Shown here in pieces: positions 26,201 through 37,278 of a stretch of DNA of 64,000 bases. Below the pieces are notes generated by a model. That model was not told the DNA's origin, searched no databases, and worked only from the letters and a program-made list of their open reading frames with translations. The translations under genes were made by a program, and so were the position numbers. Positions within the stretch are counted from its first letter, which is position 1, and each line of letters begins with the position of its first letter. The DNA comes from Brugia malayi (Eukaryota > Nematoda > Chromadorea > Rhabditida > Onchocercidae), in assembly GCF_000002995.4 (NCBI RefSeq), contig NW_025062478.1, forward strand, positions 7,602,001 to 7,666,000, written 5' to 3'.

Positions 26201-29200
26201 AAAACCATATCCAACTGTCCCATATGTAATGCAATTTTTTATGCCATCAAATAGTACCTTGGAACTTTTTGAATAGAAACAGTTTCCGAATTTCTACTTC
26301 AATTATAAATTTTAAAGTCTCATTCAAAAATTAAGAGCTCATAAAAAATGAATAGGAAGTTCGAGAGTCTAATTTCGGATAAAAAACCATTTTCAAGTTT
26401 ATTAATATTGCTGAAAAATTCGAAATGTCAATTTTAGATAATTAGAAAGTTTAGTCATTAACAATAAGATGAATGAGTAAACAAAAGGAATATATAATCA
26501 AAAGGGCCACGACTGATAAGCAATTATTAATAGAGCAGAAATTAAAAACAAGTAATTATTAATAGAGTAGAAATTATTTTGCAGAAGAAGAAAAGAAACA
26601 ATGATCGACAAACTGCACGAAGATTGCCTCATATCCATATTCCAGAAGTTGGACTTCATTGATCGCGTACGTCTTGAGGTCGTGTGTCATAAATGGTTCG
26701 AAATACTACAGGTCCATTTTAAATCAGTTCATCAGTGTTATCAATGCACTGGGATTCAAATAGAAAGGATAACTATATGAAAATTCTCAAAAAAAATTTG
26801 CGATCGTTTGTAGGGGAATTTTAGAGTAACACTTTTTCAATAGAGAAAACTCATCGAAAACAAATTTGAAGATCTGCACAGCAAACAAAATATGGCAAAT
26901 TACGTGGACAGATACAATATAATTTTGCTATAAAAGATGGCATTAATATTTAAATAGATGGATAAAAAATGCTTCATTACTGTGCAAATCATTAAATAAA
27001 ATAATGCTTTCCAATTCACGCAACTTTATTCGAACCAAATTGTTTGGCAAATAAGCTTTTGTATTAAATTATCAATAGCAAGAAATAACGTATCGAAATA
27101 TTTTGACTTTTACACCAAAAGAAGATATAATTATGATATAACTAAACATTTGACTGGGTTTAATACTTTAAGGCACATATCCTAAGCATATTGATTTAAG
27201 TATCTGCAAAAAAGCTAAAAAACAAACCTCATCATTATCTTTAAAGGTTGTTTTTTGTCTAATGCTGCTGAATGAAAAAAACATATTTATTATATGAACA
27301 AACTCGATTAATACTTTGCAGAAGCAAGCAACTTATGCGAACATTAAAGAATTGAATATGGCTGATTTTTTAGTAAATAATTCCAGTGGATACTTTCAGC
27401 AGGTATACCTCTAATCTAATCTATCCTAAATTATTTTTCTCCTTAACTCTCCAGAGAATGAAATGAATTTGATGAATATAATACACTTCCTCTACATAAT
27501 ATAAACATATATTCTATCAAGAGGCTCCGGCCTGGACTTTCAAACTCTTCGGCTGAGAACAATCGATGAACGTAGACTAAGGCTTGTTGTTATCGACAGA
27601 CAACAAGGCACACTTCCAGTCTATTCATCTTTCACCCGAAAATCTCATCCACTTGTCTTTGAATTTAAAACTATTATTGTTAAATTACAACCAAAAATAA
27701 ATCATGACAGTGAATCACAAATAGAAAAAAGAATTCAAGATACACTTGTTTGTATAAACAGAAATGTAAATCTACATATTCGTTTTACTGCCTTCCATTT
27801 TCTCACAAGTTTTCTTAACAGTCTAAACTCCAATTTTTCAGGAATTCATCTCATTCGCACCAACGGTTATTGGAGTGGTAAAACGTTGCGGACGTTACGT
27901 TCGGATGATCAGTTTTGGTCAACGATGGCTTAAAATCTCACAGCCTATTATTGACGCTATTGCCGAGTTAGTCTAATTCTTAAAACAACAAAAATGCATA
28001 TGTGTTTTCATCCATATTCAGTATATGTGATATTTCAAAGCTCTTTTCTAATTTAGTTATTGCACTCGTCTAACAGAACTTGATCTTGGCTGCATTATTT
28101 TGGATGCTGATATATCCATCTTATTGGAGAAGACTGGCGAGAATTTGGAAATATTTTCATTGGAAGAGACTAGCTGGGTGAATAAAGATGATGGCGATAA
28201 GGTTTTAAGTATTACTTATTGACGAACAAGTGAATTTCAATGGCTTACAACTCTGGTTTCACTTCCACTTCTTGAATCTGTATTGCTTGAGATAATAATT
28301 GTTTCAACAATTGGAAATAAAAACAAGTGGCCAATACAATAACTGTTGTAATTATTGATATATCTTAAGCAAACTATGCGTTCTATTTCTTATATATATA
28401 AATAAGAAATAGAACGCATAGTTATATCTTATTATCTTATACTAACAAATTTCGGAAATGTTTTCAGGTGCAAGATTTCTTTCAGCGAATGAAAAGACTG
28501 AATAAAATCAATCTCAGACGAGCTTCATTTAAATTGAACAGACTTCACGAACTTCCTTCCTGCCTCAAGTAGGTCTTATCCTAAATTCTTCAGAGAAGAT
28601 TTAAATACATATTTCTCATTGTGATGAATGAAGTGAAAACTTACAGAAGCATTGAGATCAGTGGAGCGAATTCACTTCCAGCCGAAATCTTAAATGTATT
28701 TCTCGCCCTACATCCAAACCTGACTGAACTAGAATTAAGTCCATTATCAGTAACAGATGATATGACTTTATCATATATCAGTGGCCTACCAGCACTACAA
28801 TCTCTCCACATAGGATATATACAAAAAGAAGCTCAAGTTCTTCCAATGGAACCCTTAGCATTTTGCAGTACTATTCAAAACCTACACATTCAGGTAATAA
28901 TTTTTGACCGTGCCATAACCGCACCTAATAGTACAAGTCACAAAAAATAATTATAGTGAACTCCCAAGGTGATTTTACGATAACTTTGGAGAACTATCTC
29001 TACAAGTGAAAAATCTCTTAAAAAACATTAATCAAATCGCCGATTTGGATAGAGTGTAGAAGTTGTGTAGTGAAAACAAAAAAACAAAACCAAAAACAAC
29101 GTACAAAAGGAAGAAGTTTAAATGAATGATAGATTTTAAATAAAAGAATCAGTTTCAGAACTGCACTGCTTTGACAGGGCAAAGTTTACGACTAATACTA

Positions 29201-32200
29201 GAAGGACTGGTGAATTTGCGATCACTGACAGTTATGAGTTGCTCAAAAGTGTTTGATTATTCTTCGTTATCACAATGCCGTTTGCTAGATTCGTTAAGTA
29301 TCGGATACTCGCCCCATCTCTCTGATGAGGAACTAATTCCACTAGCTGCACACAAGAGGCTACGCTCACTGACACTCAACAAGTGCTTCAATATCACCAA
29401 CAGCTCCGTACTAACTATAATCAGAGAATGCACACTGAATAATGTTAGCCCATTAAGCCTGACTACCTTCTCAGTTTCTTGCCACTGATTACTATGAAAA
29501 TAGAGAAGAAAAAAGATTTCTACTCAACAATCTTTTCGTTGTTTGCTTTTACCTGAAAATAACAATTTGGTCGAAAACTCTTATTTAACTGTTATGAAAT
29601 TCAGATTGCACTCATCAACTGCGATGGAATAACAGATGAAGTGCTTTACTCTTTAGCATCAATTCAGTATGTCATTGAAACGATTTCTGTACAAGGATGT
29701 GCTTGCATTACCAGGTTACATGAATTTTACTGGATTGAAAAAAATTTAATTTTCACTATGAACAAAGATTTTTACCATACCAACAAAGCAATTGTGTTTC
29801 TAAGCGTCAAAGGTTGTGGTTGTTTCCTTTTAAGGACATAATTTTACTATTTATTATAGCAAAGGTGTAGCAGTTCTTGCACTAATGAAAAATATTACAA
29901 AACTACGAGAGCTCGATATTAGCTATAATAGAAACATTGATGATATGGCGATACTATCAATTCATAACGGACTTAAACTAAAAAAAAGAGAAAATGAACA
30001 AAACTGTGCAAATGGAGACAAGGAAAACGAGATACAACAATCTCATACTTCCAATGACCTAGTAAATAGTATTTCTCTATCCATTCTCAATTAAAAATAA
30101 AAACTTTGGGACGATAGAAAGTATACAGATCAGTGATTATTTTATCAGCCTCAAAAAATCCATGCAAAAAAAGATACATGCTAAAATAAGTGATGATTTG
30201 CAATCTTAATAAATAGTGTTGCTTAATTCTTTAAGTTAGAAATTATATCTATATTAGAAACATTACTATTAATAATAAGAAAAGTATTGATGCATTTGTT
30301 GCTAATCAAATATTTCTTTCAGTTGACAATTTACATATTCAAAACAAGCGTTTCGTTCCGGATTGAGTCTCACGTGAGTGATTTGATCAATTTATCAAAT
30401 TAAACTTAATCAGCTACTTTCTGTGTATTTTTTAAAAGGTCACTGAAAGCGCACAGACATTTAAATTTATTCAACTTGTTTGAGGATTAAATATAAAATG
30501 TTTCTGGATAATTTAGAATAATTTAACCGAAATCCCCAGTGTACCATCGTCAAGCTTCAACTACAATCTCAAATAACTCCCCTATTCTTGACAATATCTG
30601 AGATGTGTTTTCATCTTCAAATTATTTAAACAGACTGGCCAAAAAGTTTACAATTTTGAAATCTGTCCTTAGATTCTCCTGTGCTTTTATTTCTTAATTC
30701 TTTAAATAATCCTCCGTTTATTTAATTATTTACTGAGTATTCATAGACAAGTCCTCTTATCAAAAACGCATTCAGAAATTTTTTAAGTACTTCATTTGTC
30801 AAGCAGTTAAAAGTATCTGCATATATCAGCTGCATCCTATTTCTTAAGCAAATCATTTTGAAAATTATTTTCATAAATATTTCTATAATATTGCTTATTC
30901 CATTACTGCTTGGTTTCATATAAATTTCTTAACGATACAGTGCAAAACTGAGCAAAGCGTTGTAACATTCGCAACTGATACTACTGCTATATGTTTTTCC
31001 TCTTTTGATAATCAATTGATATCCATTTGTTTCAATGTACATCCATTATATTTTTTAAATTTTAATATGCGGGTATTCAATTATGACCTTCATTATTTGG
31101 TTCGTTGTTTATTAGATAAAGGACAAAATATTTGTTCTAAGCCTACTTTACAAGAACATCAATCCATGATAAAATCTACAAAGAAAATTGACTGAAGACA
31201 AGTTTTCCATTACTCACAAGTTCACATCTAAATTCAAAAAATTCGAAAAATTCAAACTGCTGTAATATACCTGAATTATACATACGAATCACAAACAAAT
31301 GCGCACAGTCATAATTATGCGTTCAGGAATATAAAGCTGCAAAATTAGCCTAGATAAAGTAATTCCAAACCTGGATAGGGTCGCCTACAAACTGTTGTTG
31401 AGCATATGCCCGAAACTGATGATATGTCTGACGATTGAGAGCTTCCTGAATTTGTTGCCTGCAAAACAGAATATATTAAATTGCTTTATAGATTAACATT
31501 TATGCAAAATGATTCTAGAAAAATGACAGTTGGATTTCATATCCCAAGATTCAAGAAACTAACCAGCACAGAGTCAAAAATTATTAGGTAGAGTGAGATT
31601 AAATAGGACGTGAAATGAAGACTATTGATCCAATGTTACTATTTTACACACAAGTGGGAAGATTCGGAATTTTGAATGACACGAAACCCACCTTATTCTT
31701 GCTATCTGGAAACACTCAGCTCGAATCAAGTAATTTCAAATTCAGTATTCAAACCCAAGATTTCCTTGTGTGTGTAAAGTCAGTCAACGGATTGAGAATT
31801 AAAATTTCCTGAACATAGTAGTCAGCTGCAGCGTAAAAATTGTATACTTTATATAATTAATAAAAAAGATAAAGTTTATACCGTTGTACTTCAAATCTTT
31901 CCAAATCATTCATTGCTTGAAAATCAGACTGGACCTTATTCTCCTCGTGTTCTTCACTGCAAGCGGAAATGTCCCAAAGCTTGAACTTTTAGTTTATCAA
32001 ATGAGAAAATAAAGCTTAAGCAATCGTAGTACCGAAAACGATACTTTCAAAGTGTTAAGAATTCGTGTACCGCTTTCAATATGTGCAATCTCAACAACAT
32101 GAAATAACAAATAGATCTGGAAATAAAGCTACCTTTTGAAATTCACTTGTGACTGTAAATGTTCGTTGACAAAATCACGAAATGATGGACAAACAACATC

Positions 32201-35068
32201 GAGTAGCGTAATGAATGCTGACATTGCATCAGAAGTACTTAAGGTACCCAAATCTTTCCAAGCTTTCCTGAAATGTGAAATCTGATACCGATTGATGACT
32301 ATAAAACATTCATTTGACAAACAAGAAATTATTCCTTACAAACTGAAAACAAACTGCTATTTTTTAATTTTTAGAAGTAACGTGCTGTCTAACAAAAACA
32401 AAAAAAAAAACACACAAACCATATTAACAATTTAAAAAAAAAGTGATACCGTACTTCTGAGATTAGTCTGGTTCAATGTTTCTGATTTAGAGGCCATAGG
32501 ATAAATAGCAGGTATGAGATAAAAATCATAAAATTATAAAATTTTGCAGCGATAAGAAAAGCACCAGGCTCACGAAACTTCCAAATTTTCCCGAAATTTT
32601 GGTAGTGGAATCCATTATTCTCAAGCATATATAGGCCAGGATTATCAGTCTTCGAAATTTTAATTTGGCAGATTTCTAGGAGAAAACTATGAATTTATTG
32701 AAAGTGAATTAACTGAAGCATGCTTAGTTATATATATATATATATAATTTGTGAAGTGACACAATGTGAGTTGACAATAATGAGCCGACGAAAGAGAAGT
32801 GGAGAGAAGGATGAATGTTAACAAGCCTGTGAATGATGTAAATTCGTTTGAAAGGGTTCAGTAAGAGAAAATCTTTAGTCTGTGGCTGCTTTTTGGGATG
32901 AGCTGTTGATATGATGATGGGCCGATTTTTCTGCTTTCATGGGGACTGCTCTAAACCGTCTGGATATAAATCGGAACTGGTGAAAAATAACGGTTAGGAG
33001 CCATTAAAAACTGAGAGTTGTAGGCAGAAACAGGGAAAAATACGCCAAGAATATGATAATATTTATATCAGGAGGGACATTAAAAGAGACGACACAACAC
33101 ACTGACAAATCACATATAGACTAACGATATGTTTTTAGAAGATGTAAAAAAAAATGAAAAAAGGATGCAAAAATTTTAACTCAGCTCTTAGGTCAGTACC
33201 AACGCTTAATGAAAACTTAGAAAAAATTCATAATACAAGCAGTAAGCAAGTTTGTACCTATTGTTTAAAATCAGTATATTACCTTTCTTCGATAGTGAGA
33301 AACACAGGCTTTGCACAGATACAAAATACTTTTCAAATAGTAATAGAAATATCAGTAAGAGCAAATTTACCAAGCTATACCTGCACTTTTTTATATCTAC
33401 AACTTTTTATGAAGCTATAGATATAAACAAATTTTAGAGTAGTCAATCTGTCTTCTTCTTTAAGTAATGTTAAAACTTTACTAAGTTTCAACACATGGTG
33501 CATATATTAGATACCCAACATAAAAACTACAATATCACATTTGGAGCATTTTTATATTGTGCATTAAACGGACTAAACGGAATAATTTGAATAACTTCTA
33601 TCAAAGTTCAGAATGCAGAAATTGTGCATGAAATAAATATATCTTATTAAACCAACTCTTTAAAAAAACTGAATTATGGACACTATTACTAACAATTATC
33701 TATTTCATGTTCTTTCTTTTTCATTTGTGAACTCGCTCTCACTAGATTGACAAGTCATTAGTATACACAATATTTTTATTACTAAATTCTTTGCATCGAC
33801 AAACACCTTTATATCGATTTCTCACTCCAAGAATTTTTTTTTTGTTACTCCAAGATTTCCAAAAATCTCAACACAAGAAATACCATATCTATTTTAAAAG
33901 ATTTTCTTTCACCATATCAACATAACAAACAAATGTTCCTACGTAATAGAAAAAAATCATTTTTTGGAAAGCATATCGCTACGACTTGTCATGCATGATA
34001 GAAGTTTTTTTACCCAATTGAAGATTGTAAAAAAAGTGGGCAAGGAACAAAAGTAGATAAAAAAAAGTAGAGAATAAAATTCAAAAATAATTTTCGCACA
34101 CAACTGACGGTAGTAAACCATTTTAACATCAACGTACACTATTAAAAAAAATGAAGTGAAGCAGTAAGCAAACAAAAGCTTTTCGTATGCAGGTGCATAT
34201 AGAAGTGTGAATAGTTGTTTTATGCGTATAAATGTATGAATAAATATATATTTTTCATGTTATAAAACTGTAATATCCTTATATACGCGAGTATGTTTAG
34301 CTCTTCCACAAACAAGCTACAATCTCCACTTAAAACAAATTATCCACTAAGTAATTGAATTTAATCAAAAAAAAAAAGAGTCACTAGAGAGGTTCACTGA
34401 ATGAAATACTATCGATTAATAAAAACAAGTGAAATCCAAAGAAAATCTGAAGATCAACAAATATGCTGCTAGGTGTATTGAATTCCGCTGTCCATTTTGG
34501 AACAGATAATTCTGCTTCAGGAATAGGCTATAAAACTAATGCAAAAAGCTTACATACAAAAAGTATTCAACGAAACAGTGTATGACAAGAATTAAAGTTT
34601 CTTGAAATTTCTACTAGCAGACTTACGTTCTATCGCTACCAACAAGGTCAAACCATCCAGAATCATCTGCAGTTGCATCATAAGGACCGTAGCGTACCTG
34701 CTTTGAATATGCCATGAATAGCAATCGTTTTTCGTAGGGTACCATAAGCTCACAACTGTGTTTTCTTCCTTAAAAAAGGTAAAGGTGTAGTAATAACGAT
34801 ACTCTTATATTATCATCCATGACAAAGCAAAAGAGATTCTAGAAGCATCTAATAAAATATTTCTGCATTGACTATTGTGGCAAAGAATAATAAAATCTCA
34901 ACTGATACTATTGGTAGCAACTAAGGATATCATTTCCAGTAGGATACCTCGATAAAAAGATATGGCCAATTTGTATATATCTTCCAATGGCGCTCCAAAT
35001 TTGTTCATAATTAAGTCGGTTTCTCCAATAGCCATATCACCGTCTCGTTCAGATGCCCGGTTCTCCAT
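20215..35068 (-). CDS. ACBD3: Golgi resident protein GCP60 / acyl-CoA-binding domain protein 3
   Basis: Ten - strand exons: 35068-34948, 34768-34627, 32267-32133, 31956-31882, 31458-31371, 24404-24176, 21746-21625, 21301-21188, 20862-20686, 20331-20215; 439 aa, all phases agreeing. Residues about 20-120 are an acyl-CoA-binding-type domain (LYKL-like [31 protein letters not shown]). Residues about 155-215 are the charged Gln-rich coiled coil ([36 protein letters not shown]). Residues about 265-439 are the GOLD domain ([53 protein letters not shown]) that in mammals binds giantin and is the site of PI4KB-related recruitment at the Golgi. An acceptor TAG lies about 11 bases before the ATG and AATAAA about 35 bases after the stop. 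The 7 kb fifth intron contains an F-box gene on the other strand. An acidic insert (SSDEEADEE) sits in the GOLD domain as in relatives. Confidence 0.95.
21506..21524 (+). repeat. Poly-T tract, 19 nt
   Basis: Homopolymer inside the ACBD3 intron between its seventh and eighth exons. On the - (transcribed) strand it reads as poly-A. Confidence 0.9.
22491..22509 (+). repeat. Interstitial nematode telomere repeat
   Basis: CTAAGC is repeated three times followed by C. This is three copies of GCCTAA, the complement of TTAGGC, the telomere unit of nematodes. It lies in the ACBD3 sixth intron, directly next to a G+C-rich patch (22510-22640) that contains a perfect five-pair hairpin GCGGG-GTGTT-CCCGC. 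Confidence 0.75.
25611..25688 (+). repeat. Imperfect AGC/AGT trinucleotide repeat
   Basis: About 25 units of AGC, AGT, AAC and ATT triplets in the large ACBD3 intron. A - strand open frame across it codes mostly leucine and is judged a composition artefact. Confidence 0.85.
26601..30094 (+). CDS. F-box / leucine-rich-repeat protein nested in an ACBD3 intron
   Basis: Nine + strand exons: 26601-26711, 27322-27402, 27842-27966, 28057-28201, 28468-28568, 28647-28893, 29159-29443, 29605-29714, 29860-30094; 479 aa, phases consistent. Residues about 2-37 form an F-box ([29 protein letters not shown]). The rest holds repeated leucine-rich units ([90 protein letters not shown]) of the cysteine-containing FBXL type. 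The end is a hydrophilic Asn/Ser/Glu-rich tail. Such proteins link SKP1-CUL1 ubiquitin ligases to substrates; the substrate is unknown. An acceptor CAG ends at 26584, 16 bases before the ATG. AATAAA starts at 30096, right after the stop. The gene lies entirely in the fifth intron of ACBD3, on the opposite strand. An extra exon is possible (see findings). Confidence 0.85.
28372..28423. repeat. Perfect 22 bp inverted repeat with 8 nt loop
   Basis: AACTATGCGTTCTATTTCTT and two more bases at 28372-28393 are exactly complementary to 28402-28423. It lies in intron 4 of the F-box gene (28202-28467). Possible remnant of a terminal-inverted-repeat element or a fold-back hairpin. Confidence 0.9.
32729..32747 (+). 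repeat. TA dinucleotide repeat
   Basis: About nine TA units in the ACBD3 intron between its second and third exons. Confidence 0.9.
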
Positions 35069-35727
35069 AAGTAATTAACCTAAACAAATCTAAGAAGACT
35101 AGAAAGACAGGCGTACCAAGCGTCAAAAGCGAAATGAATGGGCAACGATATTTTGGTGCGGTAAAAAGTGTGAAGAACAAGATGAGGTTCACGACGAATA
35201 ACTGACCAGATTATTAGCTTTATGTAAGCAGACAAAAATTATGTGAGTGAGAAGCACTATCGCGCTTTTCACTTATCAATATTTCCTTTCACTTCAGTTT
35301 TCAAAAAATAATTTATAAAAAAAAATGGACGGGTAGAACAATGTAGTTTAAGAGTAATTTAAGAGACCTCTCCCCTCCGTAAATCTACAACAGTCATCCA
35401 CGAAGTTGGGAGAGAAGGGACACTGCCACGCATAAGTACAGAAAATAGAAAAGAAATGGTACACTGGAAACAGAACAGAAGAATGGAGTCGGCCAAGCCG
35501 CACAATGCCGGTGGTCATGTAGAATAGTGGCACGGATTACCATGGAATTCTTTTTTGCAATGACAGATCGTTTTGTGGGTGCAATGGCAGAGTAGGGTAA
35601 TAGAGTAGTTGGACAATGACCGCTTCTCATGTTTGAGCTTACTTCCCTCCACAGGGTTATCCGTTTATTGCGAACTCTATTTCGGGATGGAGAGATTGTA
35701 ATTTCCCAATTAATTTTAATTTTAAAG
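35069..35727. promoter_or_regulatory. Divergent promoter region between ACBD3 and TAF10
   Basis: The 659 bases separate two start codons on opposite strands. It carries the - strand acceptor (TTTGTTTAG ending at 35080) for ACBD3 and the + strand acceptor (TTTTAATTTTAAAG ending at 35727) directly before the TAF10 ATG. A G+C-richer section lies near 35360-35620. No TATA element is claimed. Shared control of the two genes is an inference from spacing alone. Confidence 0.45.
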
Positions 35728-36685
35728 ATGCACAGTCAGTCATCGGATGACCGCAAATTAGGAGTTATGTCCGGAATTAAGGACGTAACATCAATCGTAC
35801 AAACATTGCCTTCGGGCAGCTCTACATCACGTTCGGTCGTTAGCCAGCAGAAATCGCTTCCAGACTCGCAAGCAGTTTTACTTGCCAGTGGTTCCGTTCC
35901 ACCAGGCACCTCACTCAGGTTATTTTTTTATTCGTATAAAATATGAATTGATGCCTTACTTACATGAATTGTATGCATCTGCATAGCCTTGCATAGTCAA
36001 CGTCGAAGTAATCCTAGTGCATAGCAATCCTTATATTTAGTCATTTTTAAACTAATTTCAGAGATTTTGTGAATGACCTAGACAATTATGTACCAACAAT
36101 ACCTGATGCTGTTACAATTCATTATATGAAGAAAAGTGGAGTTGATTGTGCAGACTCACGGGTTATACGTTTATTCTCACTTGCAGCTCAAAAGTTTACA
36201 TCAGATATTATTTTGGATGCTATGCAGCAGGTATATTGTTCATTGCAGAAGTTAAGGAGAAAGAAGGTGTCTTTTTCCCAGTTGTATAATATTTTCTTCT
36301 TGTCTTGAATTGTCTTATCTTTTTTTACAAACGAAATTTTCCTCTTACAGTTAGAGAAACTATAGAAACAGTAATGTTCGTGAGTTTAATTGCACATGAC
36401 ATTGTTTTTTTACAAGAATTCTTAAATGGATGACATTGCTTAGCATTTCAACGTTTGAACTTAATGCTGAGACAATTTTTGATTATTTTAGGTTCTTTCA
36501 AACATTAGCATGTTAGTCACTTTTATATTGTTCATTTCTCGGAAACTCTTCAGGCACGTATGAAAGGGTTGGGACAAACAAAGAAAGGTACCAAAGAAAC
36601 ACGTTACACGCTAACTTCAGAACTATTGGAACCCGTGCTTGCTGAATATGGTATCGAATTGAAAAGGCCACCGTATTTTCAGTGA
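35728..36685 (+). CDS. taf-10: Transcription initiation factor TFIID subunit 10
   Basis: Three exons, 35728-35918, 36062-36230, 36554-36685; 163 aa. The start was chosen because the ATG follows directly on an acceptor (TTTTAATTTTAAAG). An upstream ATG at 35629 would lie before that acceptor, in the promoter. Residues about 62-160 are the TAF10 histone-fold domain: [20 protein letters not shown], then [19 protein letters not shown], and the C-terminal [20 protein letters not shown], with the usual final KRPPYF. The N-terminal ~60 residues are Ser/Pro-rich and not conserved. TAF10 is a shared subunit of TFIID and, in most animals, SAGA, pairing with TAF3/TAF8 or SUPT7L. The length matches nematode and insect relatives. 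Confidence 0.95.
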
Positions 36686-37278
36686 CTGTCACTGAATACT
36701 AAAAAATACATAAGCATAGAATTTGAGTTTTGTTCTGTATAATCGTCATGTATTTACTTTAATCATTTAATGTACATACTCCATGATTTTATTGTTCACT
36801 GGAACTGTGGGATCATTTTGAACAACTTCCTGTAACACGTATCAAAAATAGTCTTTTATATATAAATCCTTTTATCTCTTCCTATTGCCCAGATACCCTT
36901 TTAATGGAATCACGGAAACCTTAAAATATGGCGTTTTTTTCAAATCTTAAAATAATCTAAATCGCGGTTTTCATTTCTTCTCGCAGAAAATTTCAGATCC
37001 TTTATCAATGAAACTGCCATTAATAGTAATATTTTTGGAAGTATTTCATATATCTTCTGCATACTTCTTTGGAGATATATTTTTGAGTATTTTCTGTTAT
37101 AAAAAATTGAGTACCATGAAAAAAATTAAAATTCTTAACTAAATATGGTGTCTCTTGCAAACAAATTCATAATTTTCATGATTCAGAATACTGATAAGGA
37201 TTTAATTTGCATGGATATAATGGACTTGCTGGACTGCTCTGGAAATAAAGTTACGAAACCAAATTTTAGGAAACAACC
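36686..37278. other. 593 bp between TAF10 and the SerRS-like gene
   Basis: AT-rich 3' UTR/intergenic sequence. An acceptor AAATTTTAG ends at 37269, nine bases before the next ATG. Same-strand neighbours at this spacing could share a transcript in nematodes, but no Ur element or clear poly(A) signal decides it. Confidence 0.4.
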
